From: JBARRS01 sp049644345
GTDB lineage: Bacteria > Actinomycetota > Thermoleophilia > Gaiellales > Gaiellaceae
Length of the DNA: 6,967 nucleotides
Direction of reading: 5' to 3'
Assembly (NCBI GenBank): GCA_049644345.1
Contig: JBARRS010000218.1
Location: 1-6,967, forward strand
The notes under the pieces are model-generated. The model saw nothing but the letters and a program-made list of their open reading frames with translations. It did no database searches and was not told where the DNA came from. Both the position numbers and the translations under genes were made by a program. Shown one piece after another: positions 1-5,861 of this stretch. Positions within the stretch are counted from its first letter, which is position 1; each line of letters begins with the position of its first letter.

Positions 1-801
1 GACGGGCTGCGTGCGGCTTTCGAGGAACGCGAGCGCCGCCGCGTCCGAATCGCGCTGCCGTCGGCGCGCACGCTCGCGCCGAACGCGCTTCCGGCCGCCG
101 TGGCCACGCTGTTCGCCGGCTGGACTGCGGCCTCGATCCCGTTCTACCCGTCCGGAGGAGCCGCGGTCCTCGCCGCTATCGCTGGGGGACTGTCCCTCAG
201 ACGTGTCCGTTTGGGGCTCGTCTTTGCGCTGTTGGTGCCCGTGTTACCGCTCGGGAACATCTCGGCCGGACTCGCGTGGAGTTACGCCGCGATTGCGCTC
301 TTCTGGCTGGCGCTGTCGTGGCGGGACGAACGGGCGGGCCTCTTCCTGGCCGCCGGGCCACTGCTGGGGCCACTCTCGGCCCTTGGCCTGCTGCCGCTCG
401 CCTCACAAGTCGTCCGCGGCCGCTGGCGCCGGGCATTCCAGGTCGGCGCGGCGGTGCTCCTTGCGGGGGTCGTCGCCGGCCTCCGGCACGCGCCCCTTCC
501 CTTCACCGGAGCGCCCCCGCCAAAGGGGCTCGGGATCGCCGGCAGCAACGATCCGCTGGCTGTCTTCGCGGCGCTCGCGCGCGCGACGACCTCGCACCCG
601 GCTCTCCTCCTAGAGGCGCTGGCCCTCGGTGCCGCCGGCGCGGTGCTGCCGCTGGCCGGCAGGCGCGGCCCCTGGGGTATCGCGGGCTTCGGCTCCGCGC
701 TGCTGGCGATCACGGTGATCCCGGCGGGTATCTCCGCCTGGCCGCTCGTACTGTGCACCTGGGCCACCTGTATCGGGCTGGCGGCCAGAGCCGAGCGTTA
801 G
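1..801 (+). CDS. Polytopic membrane protein, 3' part (5' end outside window); possibly the membrane domain of a Ser/Thr kinase
   Basis: The frame is open from base 1 to the TAG at 799-801, giving 266 visible residues. A GTG at base 100 could be called as a start, but the open frame upstream encodes a charged, Arg/Glu-rich stretch (residues 1-16) that looks like a cytoplasmic juxtamembrane segment, so I treat the gene as truncated on the left. About seven to nine hydrophobic segments follow (roughly residues 30-48, 52-66, 70-86, 90-106, 113-135, 146-161, 203-219, 227-262). One longer polar loop at about 162-200 contains PLPFTG and GLGIAGSNDP. I recognise no catalytic motif. From memory, similar membrane regions occur at the C-terminus of proteins annotated as Ser/Thr kinases in Thermoleophilia, often beside fhaA. 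That would suit this neighbourhood, but no kinase motif is visible here. It is co-directional with the cluster and ends 31 bases before fhaA. Confidence 0.7.
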   Translation, partial: DGLRAAFEERERRRVRIALPSARTLAPNALPAAVATLFAGWTAASIPFYPSGGAAVLAAIAGGLSLRRVRLGLVFALLVPVLPLGNISAGLAWSYAAIALFWLALSWRDERAGLFLAAGPLLGPLSALGLLPLASQVVRGRWRRAFQVGAAVLLAGVVAGLRHAPLPFTGAPPPKGLGIAGSNDPLAVFAALARATTSHPALLLEALALGAAGAVLPLAGRRGPWGIAGFGSALLAITVIPAGISAWPLVLCTWATCIGLAARAER

Positions 802-808
802 ACTCGAA

Positions 809-828
809 GCCGGGGGAACAACCTCGGC
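809..828 (+). promoter_or_regulatory. Possible hairpin covering the ribosome-binding site of fhaA
   Basis: In the 31-base gap, GCCGGGG (809-815) can pair with CCTCGGC (822-828) around a 6-base loop, with one G-U wobble in the RNA. The only Shine-Dalgarno-like run before fhaA, GGGGGA (812-817), lies mostly inside the left arm. There is no T-run after the stem, so it is not a typical intrinsic terminator. In GC-rich DNA such a short stem can arise by chance. Confidence 0.3.
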
Positions 829-832
829 GCCA

Positions 833-1603
833 ATGGTTCTTCGCACGATCGAACAGAAGATAGAGTCGCTCTTCGAGGGCGTCTTCGGGCGGGCGTTCCG
901 CACGAACGTTCAGCCTGTCGAGCTCGCGCGCAAGCTCGTCAAGGAGATGGAGGACCATCGGGTCATCTCGGTCTCGCGCGTCTACGTCCCGAACGAGTAC
1001 ACGCTCTACCTCTCGACCGAGGACCGCGAGCAATTCTCGAGCTACGAAGAGTCTCTTCTGAAGGAGCTCGAGGACTACCTCGCCGAAAACGCGCGCCGCG
1101 AGAAGTACATGCTGCTCTCACCGCCGAAGGTGTCGATGGAGACAGACGACGACCTCGACGTGGGCGAGTTCGGGATCGCCACCCGCATGGTCCAGGGCGA
1201 CCACCCGATCGAGCCCGACGCGCCCCTTCCCGACGTGCCGCCGGGTGCGACGATGGTCTACAAGCCGAAGCCGGTGGAAACGGAAGCCGTCCCCTCGGAA
1301 GAGCTGGGGCTCGAGCGCGAGATCGCCGTGCTGACGGTCGACGGAAAGCGACACGAGCTCGACAAGCGGAAAGCCGTGATCGGCCGCTCGCGCGATTGCG
1401 ACATCCAGGTCGCCGACCCGAATGTCTCCCGCCGCCACGCCGAGCTGCGCCAGGAAGGAGCCACCTACTGGCTCGTCGATCTCGACTCGACGAACGGGAC
1501 CGAGGTGAACGGCCGTCGCCTCAAGCGGGCCAAGCTGCGGCCCGGCGACCGGATCACCGTCGGCTCGACCGAGCTCGTCTTCAGGCGAGAGCCACAGGGG
1601 TAG
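833..1603 (+). CDS. fhaA: FhaA: DUF3662 domain protein with C-terminal FHA phosphothreonine-binding domain
   Basis: This cytoplasmic adaptor (256 aa) reads phosphothreonine marks laid down by PknB-type kinases. In mycobacteria FhaA binds phosphorylated partners that control peptidoglycan precursor supply (MviN/MurJ, CwlM). Residues 1-120 form the DUF3662 domain, opening with the characteristic MVLRTIEQKIESLFEG start that supports ATG 833. A linker at about 121-160 contains GATMVYKP with Thr140. Residues 164-250 are the FHA domain, with Gly184-Arg185, Ser199-x-x-His202, Asn221-Gly-Thr and Asn226-Gly, so all usual phosphothreonine-contacting positions are present. There are no membrane segments. 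The protein is about half the length of the M. tuberculosis protein (527 aa) because the linker is short. The Shine-Dalgarno candidate GGGGGA at 812-817 lies 15 bases from the ATG, which is long. It is the first gene of the tight cluster and fhaB follows almost immediately. Confidence 0.95.
   Translation: MVLRTIEQKIESLFEGVFGRAFRTNVQPVELARKLVKEMEDHRVISVSRVYVPNEYTLYLSTEDREQFSSYEESLLKELEDYLAENARREKYMLLSPPKVSMETDDDLDVGEFGIATRMVQGDHPIEPDAPLPDVPPGATMVYKPKPVETEAVPSEELGLEREIAVLTVDGKRHELDKRKAVIGRSRDCDIQVADPNVSRRHAELRQEGATYWLVDLDSTNGTEVNGRRLKRAKLRPGDRITVGSTELVFRREPQG
1596..1600 (+). promoter_or_regulatory. Ribosome-binding site of fhaB, inside the end of fhaA
   Basis: AGGGG lies just before the fhaA stop codon. 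It is 7 bases from GTG 1608 and 10 bases from ATG 1611. Three in-frame start codons follow in a row (GTG 1608, ATG 1611, GTG 1614), so spacing alone does not settle the start. I favour the ATG. Confidence 0.5.
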
Positions 1604-1610
1604 CGTCGTG

Positions 1611-2102
1611 ATGGTGCTTGCCTCGATCTCGGTCGAGGGCGTGCTGCTCCTGCTGAAGATCCTCTTCCTCGTGCTGCTCTATCTCTTCATCTGGCGAATC
1701 GTCCGCACCGCGAGCCGAGATCTCCGGCTGCCGCAGGAGAGCTTCATCCTCGCCCCCGGCCAGGTCAGTGCCGCAACGCCGGAGAAAGAGGCGCCGCAAT
1801 TCGAGACCGGTCGGCTGGTCGTGCTCACGAGCCCGGCGCTCGAAGAGGGAAACGAGTGGCGCCTCGACGCGGTTCCGGTCACCGCGGGGCGAGGTCCGCA
1901 GAACGACATCCAGCTCGAGGACGACCAATTCACTTCTGCGCAGCATGCTCGGATCGAGCCACGCCTCGACGGAGTCTGGGTCGAGGACGTCGGCTCGACG
2001 AACGGCACCTACCTGAACGGAATCCGCCTGACGCGGCCGCGGAAGCTGGCAGCAGGCGACGTCGTGCGGATCGGCGAGACAGAGCTTCGGTTCGAGCAAT
2101 GA
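1611..2102 (+). CDS. fhaB: FhaB (FipA-like): membrane-anchored FHA-domain protein
   Basis: This 163 aa protein (164 if GTG 1608 is used) has one N-terminal membrane helix at about residues 8-31 followed by basic residues, which puts the rest in the cytoplasm. After a linker, the FHA domain spans about 69-163. It contains Gly93-Arg94, Ser109-x-x-His112, Asn131-Gly-Thr and Asn136-Gly, so the phosphothreonine pocket looks intact. The mycobacterial orthologue (FhaB/FipA) is a PknA/PknB-pathway protein linked to FtsZ and FtsQ at the septum, and a similar role here is inference. Length is close to the usual 155-175 aa. It begins 4-7 bases after fhaA and its TGA overlaps the pstP start in an ATGA, so translation of the phosphatase is probably coupled to it. 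The exact start among three adjacent candidates is uncertain. Confidence 0.94.
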   Translation: MVLASISVEGVLLLLKILFLVLLYLFIWRIVRTASRDLRLPQESFILAPGQVSAATPEKEAPQFETGRLVVLTSPALEEGNEWRLDAVPVTAGRGPQNDIQLEDDQFTSAQHARIEPRLDGVWVEDVGSTNGTYLNGIRLTRPRKLAAGDVVRIGETELRFEQ

Positions 2103-3073
2103 GCACCCTACGACACGGCTCAGCAACGGACGCCGGCCGCAAGCGGCGGAGGAACGAGGATGCCCACGTAGTCGAGCCGCCCCTGTTCGCGGTCGCGGAC
2201 GGCATGGGCGGAGCCCAGGCCGGCGAGCTGGCCTCCGAGCTCGCGGCGGCCGCGGTGAAGGACGAGACCGGCGCCGGGCATTCCGGCGAGGAGCGGGTGC
2301 TCGACGTGATCCAGGAGGCGAACCGCCGGGTCTACCAGCGCTCGAGCGAAGACGCGGCCGCCTCGGGCATGGGCACGACGATGACCGTCGCGCTCGTGGA
2401 AGACAGCCGCGTGTTCATCGGACATGTCGGCGACTCACGTGCGTACCTGATCCGCGCCGGCCGGCTGGAGCAGCTGACGGAGGACCACTCGCTCGTAGCC
2501 GAGCTCGTCCGCAGCGGCAAGCTCTCGCCGGAGGAGGCCGAGACGCATCCGCAGCGCTCCGTGATCACGCGCGCGCTGGGCACCGATCCGGACGTCGACG
2601 TCGACATGTTCTCGATCGAGACGGCCCCGGGCGACCTCTTCATGCTGTGCTCCGACGGCCTCACCTCGATGGTCGACGACGAGGCGATCCTCGGCGAGAT
2701 CGAGCGGCACCGCAACGACCTGCGAGCGGCCGCCAAGTCACTCGTCCGCGCCGCCAACCGACGCGGCGGAGAGGACAACATCACCGTCGTCCTCTTCGAG
2801 ATCGCGTCGAACGGCGCCCTGCTCGAGGCGACAGCCCAGATGCCTGCCGTCGAGGAGCCGGCCGAGGATGCCGACGAGGACACGCTCGACGAGCGCGACG
2901 GAGTCCCTGCAGTGGACACGATGGTGCTGAGCGCGGAGGAGGCGGCGAGGCTACGAGGGCAGGTGGCGCCGAAGCGGAAGCGGCGACGCTGGAAGCGGGT
3001 CGCGATCGGTCTGCTCGTGCTCGTCGCGCTCCTCGTCGTCGCCGCGCTCGTCGTGTGGGGGTTGCGAGCGTGA
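2099..3073 (+). CDS. pstP: PstP: PP2C-family Ser/Thr protein phosphatase, membrane anchored, no ectodomain
   Basis: This metal-dependent phosphatase (324 aa) reverses PknB-type phosphorylation. The PP2C domain covers residues 1-235. Its motifs are Arg18-Asn-Glu-Asp21, Asp34-Gly-Met-Gly-Gly38, Gly111-Asp-Ser-Arg114, Ser185-Asp186-Gly and Gly224-Glu-Asp226-Asn227, which supply the metal-binding aspartates. An acidic, probably disordered linker (about 240-290) holds DTMVL with Thr274. A strongly basic patch (292-300) precedes a single membrane helix (about 301-320). The protein then stops after about four residues, whereas M. tuberculosis PstP (514 aa) carries a large extracytoplasmic domain. 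The reading frame is open further upstream into fhaB, but ATG 2099 in the ATGA overlap with the fhaB stop gives the canonical PP2C N-terminus. No clear Shine-Dalgarno precedes it, consistent with coupling. The gene overlaps rodA by 4 bases. Confidence 0.96.
   Translation: MSTLRHGSATDAGRKRRRNEDAHVVEPPLFAVADGMGGAQAGELASELAAAAVKDETGAGHSGEERVLDVIQEANRRVYQRSSEDAAASGMGTTMTVALVEDSRVFIGHVGDSRAYLIRAGRLEQLTEDHSLVAELVRSGKLSPEEAETHPQRSVITRALGTDPDVDVDMFSIETAPGDLFMLCSDGLTSMVDDEAILGEIERHRNDLRAAAKSLVRAANRRGGEDNITVVLFEIASNGALLEATAQMPAVEEPAEDADEDTLDERDGVPAVDTMVLSAEEAARLRGQVAPKRKRRRWKRVAIGLLVLVALLVVAALVVWGLRA
3057..3061 (+). promoter_or_regulatory. Ribosome-binding site supporting GTG start of rodA
   Basis: GGGGG lies 8 bases before GTG 3070, within the last codons of pstP. 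Together with the GTGA overlap it supports GTG 3070 as the start over ATG codons farther upstream inside pstP. Confidence 0.45.
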
Positions 3074-4371
3074 GCCTTCGCAACCGCGAGCTCGCGAACC
3101 TCATCGTCGTCGGGATGCTGACTGCGCTCGGCTTCGCGAGCGTCTATATAGCCCGGCAGTCCGAGGTCTCGGCAGCTTCGCTGTCATACGCGGCCTTCTT
3201 CGTCGCCGTCTACCTCACTGCCCACCTGGTCGCGCGCTACACGGTCCCGTACGCCGATCCGTACCTGCTGCCGATTGCCGCGCTGCTGACCGCGGTGGGC
3301 CTGACGGAGATCTACCGCCTCGGCCCGAGCGATGCGTTCAAGCAAGGGCTCTGGGTCGTGATCGCGGTCGCGGTCTTCTCCGCGACGCTCTGGTTCCTGC
3401 GTCGGGACTACCGGCGGCTGGAGAGCTACAAGTACCTCTTCGGGGTCTCTGCGATCGGCCTGCTCGTGTTGCCGGCTCTCCCGGGCCTCGGAACGACCGT
3501 CAACGGCGCACGCCTCTGGATCCGCTTTGGCTCGCTCCAGTTCCAGCCCGGCGAGCTGGCGAAGATCGCGCTGATCGTCTTCCTCGCCGGCTACCTGCGC
3601 GAGAAGCGTGAGGTTCTGGCGCAGGGTCGGCTGAAGGACTTCGGGCCGCTGCTCGTGATCTGGGGCGCCGCGATGCTCGTCCTGGTCGAGACGAACGACC
3701 TCGGTATGGGGCTCCTCTACTTCGGAATCTTCCTGGCGATGCTGTACGTGGCCACCGCGCGCCTGAATTACGCGATCGCAGGTCTCGTGCTCTTCATCGC
3801 GGGTTCGGCCGGCATCTACAAGCTCGTCCCGCACGTCCGCGAGCGGGTGACGATCTGGCTGCACCCCTGGACGAGCCACCCCGTGTACTGCTCGTTGACC
3901 GGCAGGCCGGCGCTGCGGCAGGACTGCGCCAGCTACCAGCTCGTCAAATCGCTCTACTCGATCGGGAACGGCGGCTTCGGCGGCGCAGGCTTCGGCAAAG
4001 GAACCTTCGAGACGACGAGCGGGCACCAGCTGATCCCGTACGTCAACACCGACTTCATCTACTCGGCGATCGCACAGGAGATCGGGCTGATCGGAGCCGC
4101 CGCTTTGCTGCTCGTCTTCATGGTCTTCGTCGCGCGCGGGATGCGGATCGCGCTGCTGGCCGACGACGGGTTCTCGAAGCTCGCGGCGGTCGGGCTCACG
4201 TTCGGCTTCGCGCTCCAGACGTTCATCATCGTCGGCGGGATCCTGCGGCTGATCCCGCTCACCGGCGTCACGCTTCCGTTCGTCTCCTACGGCGGCTCGA
4301 GCGTGGTCGCGAACTTTCTCCTGCTCGCCGGGCTTCTGCTCGTCTCCAACCGCGCCAACGCGCCGCGATGA
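3070..4371 (+). CDS. rodA: RodA/FtsW-type SEDS peptidoglycan glycosyltransferase
   Basis: This 433 aa polytopic membrane protein polymerises lipid II into glycan strands and works with a class B PBP, here the next gene. About ten hydrophobic segments are visible. Family motifs include NGARLWIRFG (145-154), QPGELAK (159-165), ETNDLG (207-212), the YQ-x-x-KSL...GGFGGAGFGKG region (289-310), NTDFIY with Asp328 (326-331), and TGVTLPFVSYGGSS (398-411). Asp328 matches the proposed SEDS catalytic aspartate. The start is GTG 3070, overlapping the pstP stop as GTGA. An upstream in-frame ATG at 2647 would run through most of the phosphatase C-terminus and is not credible. An insertion of about 20 residues in the large extracytoplasmic loop (268-288) carries Cys274 and Cys286. 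The position between pstP and pbpA matches rodA of the actinobacterial cluster. An FtsW-like role cannot be excluded from sequence alone. Confidence 0.94.
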   Translation: MSLRNRELANLIVVGMLTALGFASVYIARQSEVSAASLSYAAFFVAVYLTAHLVARYTVPYADPYLLPIAALLTAVGLTEIYRLGPSDAFKQGLWVVIAVAVFSATLWFLRRDYRRLESYKYLFGVSAIGLLVLPALPGLGTTVNGARLWIRFGSLQFQPGELAKIALIVFLAGYLREKREVLAQGRLKDFGPLLVIWGAAMLVLVETNDLGMGLLYFGIFLAMLYVATARLNYAIAGLVLFIAGSAGIYKLVPHVRERVTIWLHPWTSHPVYCSLTGRPALRQDCASYQLVKSLYSIGNGGFGGAGFGKGTFETTSGHQLIPYVNTDFIYSAIAQEIGLIGAAALLLVFMVFVARGMRIALLADDGFSKLAAVGLTFGFALQTFIIVGGILRLIPLTGVTLPFVSYGGSSVVANFLLLAGLLLVSNRANAPR

Positions 4372-5852
4372 ATCGCCAAGTCTCCAGCCTTGCCACGTTC
4401 TCGCTGATTCTGATCGCGGCGCTGATCGTCGGCACCACCTACTGGCAGACCTGGGCCTCGGCGGGCCTGGCCGACCGGCAGGACAACGAGATCCAGCGCG
4501 TGGCGCAGTTCTCGGTCAAGCGCGGCAAGATCCGCGCGGCCGACGGCACCGTCCTCGCCGCGAACAGGGCGAAGCACATCGGCGGGCACACGCTCTACTT
4601 CCGCCGCTACCCGACGGGCCCACTGTTCGCCCAGCTCGTCGGCTACTCGACCCAGTCCCGGTCTCGCGCCGGCATCGAACGCTCGCAGAACGACTACCTC
4701 ACGGCGACGAACGCGAACCTCGGCACGCTCGTCGACAAGACACTGGCCAAGATCCGCGGCGCGACGATCAAGGGCAACGACATCTGGCTGACCGTGCGGC
4801 CGGGCGCCCAACGCGTGGCGATGAACGGGCTCGCGGGCAAGTGCGGCGCGGCGGTCGCGCTCGACCCGCGCTCCGGGAAGGTGCTCGTGCTCGCCTCGCA
4901 GCCGAGCTACGACCCGAATCTCGTCGAGGCGAATTTCTCGCAGATCACGAGCATCCGCGCGGCCTGCACCCCAGCGGCGCCGCTGCTGAACCGCGCCACC
5001 GACGGTCTGTTTACACCCGGCTCCAGCTTCAAGGTCGTTACGGCCGCAGCGGCGCTCGACTCAGGCCGGTACACCCCCAACTCGACCTTCTACGACCCCG
5101 GCTTCTGCACCGAGTACGGCAAGCCTGTCTACAACTTCGCCGACCAGAGCGGCCCTGAGCACTTCGGCACGGTCAGCCTCTTCACGGGCCTCCAGCACTC
5201 GATCAACGCGGTCTTCTGCAACCTCGGCAAGTCGCTCGGCGCGGCGCGCATCCTCGACCAGTCGAAGAAGTTCGGCTTCTACTCGCTGCCGCCGCTCGAC
5301 ACGCCCGCAAACGAGCGCTCGAAGAGCGGGCTCTACAGCCACAACAAGCTCTACGACCCCGCGCACCCGGAGTTCCAGGTCGACCCCGGCCGGCTCGCGT
5401 TCGGCCAGGAGCGGATGCTGGCAACGCCGCTCCAGATGGCGATGGTCGCAGCCGCCGTCGCCAACCGGGGCGTGCTGATGAAGCCCTATGCCGTCGACCG
5501 CGTCACGGCTCCGGGCGGCGGCATCGTCGCGAGGACCAAGCCCAACGCGCTGCCGCGGGTGATGAAGACGCAGACCGCAGACGAGCTCTCGAAAATGATG
5601 GAAGCCGTCGTTACCGGCGGCACGGGAACGGCAGCGCAGATCCCCGGCGTGCGCGTCGCGGGCAAGACCGGCACCGCGGAGACGGGTGTCAGCCATCGGA
5701 ACACGACCTGGTTCATCTGCTTCGCTCCGGCCGACAATCCCCGCGTCGCCGTGGCTGTGGTGCTGGAGAACCAGACCGGCGTAGGCGGGACGACGTCCGC
5801 TCCGATCGCCAAGTCGATACTGGAGGCGTTGCTCCAAGGGGCGAGAACCTAA
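4368..5852 (+). CDS. pbpA: PbpA-type class B penicillin-binding protein (D,D-transpeptidase)
   Basis: This 494 aa protein cross-links peptidoglycan stem peptides outside the membrane. One N-terminal membrane anchor (about 8-27) is followed by a short non-catalytic region (about 45-150) and the transpeptidase domain (about 155-490). Active-site motifs are complete: Ser219-Ser-Phe-Lys222 (SxxK, nucleophile Ser219), Ser278-Ile-Asn280 (SxN) and Lys433-Thr-Gly-Thr (KTG). Length nearly equals M. tuberculosis PbpA (491 aa), and the short N-terminal region also fits PbpA rather than FtsI/PBP2b. There are four extracytoplasmic Cys in the first half of the catalytic domain (159, 200, 247, 284) and one near the end (451). 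The ATG lies in an ATGA overlap with the rodA stop and lacks a clear Shine-Dalgarno, suggesting coupled synthesis of the SEDS-PBP pair. In mycobacteria PbpA is a PknB substrate, and regulation by the downstream kinase is inferred. Confidence 0.95.
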   Translation: MNRQVSSLATFSLILIAALIVGTTYWQTWASAGLADRQDNEIQRVAQFSVKRGKIRAADGTVLAANRAKHIGGHTLYFRRYPTGPLFAQLVGYSTQSRSRAGIERSQNDYLTATNANLGTLVDKTLAKIRGATIKGNDIWLTVRPGAQRVAMNGLAGKCGAAVALDPRSGKVLVLASQPSYDPNLVEANFSQITSIRAACTPAAPLLNRATDGLFTPGSSFKVVTAAAALDSGRYTPNSTFYDPGFCTEYGKPVYNFADQSGPEHFGTVSLFTGLQHSINAVFCNLGKSLGAARILDQSKKFGFYSLPPLDTPANERSKSGLYSHNKLYDPAHPEFQVDPGRLAFGQERMLATPLQMAMVAAAVANRGVLMKPYAVDRVTAPGGGIVARTKPNALPRVMKTQTADELSKMMEAVVTGGTGTAAQIPGVRVAGKTGTAETGVSHRNTTWFICFAPADNPRVAVAVVLENQTGVGGTTSAPIAKSILEALLQGART

Positions 5853-5861
5853 CCTGATGCC

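Noticed and set aside
11..613. 200-codon plus-strand frame overlapping the first gene
   Set aside because: The product is Arg/Ser/Pro-rich and out of frame with the clear alternation of membrane helices in the overlapping frame.
802..832. Intrinsic terminator or promoter in the gap before fhaA
   Set aside because: There is no T-run after the hairpin and no convincing -35/-10 pair. I keep only the RBS-hairpin suggestion.
1856..2098. Upstream extension of pstP to ATG 1856
   Set aside because: It would overlap the FHA domain of fhaB out of frame. The PP2C fold starts normally at ATG 2099.
2647..3069. Upstream extension of rodA to ATG 2647
   Set aside because: It would overlap pstP by over 400 bases and add an Arg-rich nonsense N-terminus. 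GTG 3070 with the GTGA overlap and a G-rich Shine-Dalgarno fits the family start.
3184..4026. 280-codon open frame on the minus strand opposite rodA
   Set aside because: It lies fully antisense to a well-supported SEDS gene. Its product is rich in Arg, Glu, Asp and Gln with no membrane or domain pattern, as expected from reading GC3-biased codons backwards.
5061..5837. 258-codon open frame on the minus strand opposite pbpA
   Set aside because: It is a mirror of the PbpA transpeptidase codons and shows no motif or independent start signal.
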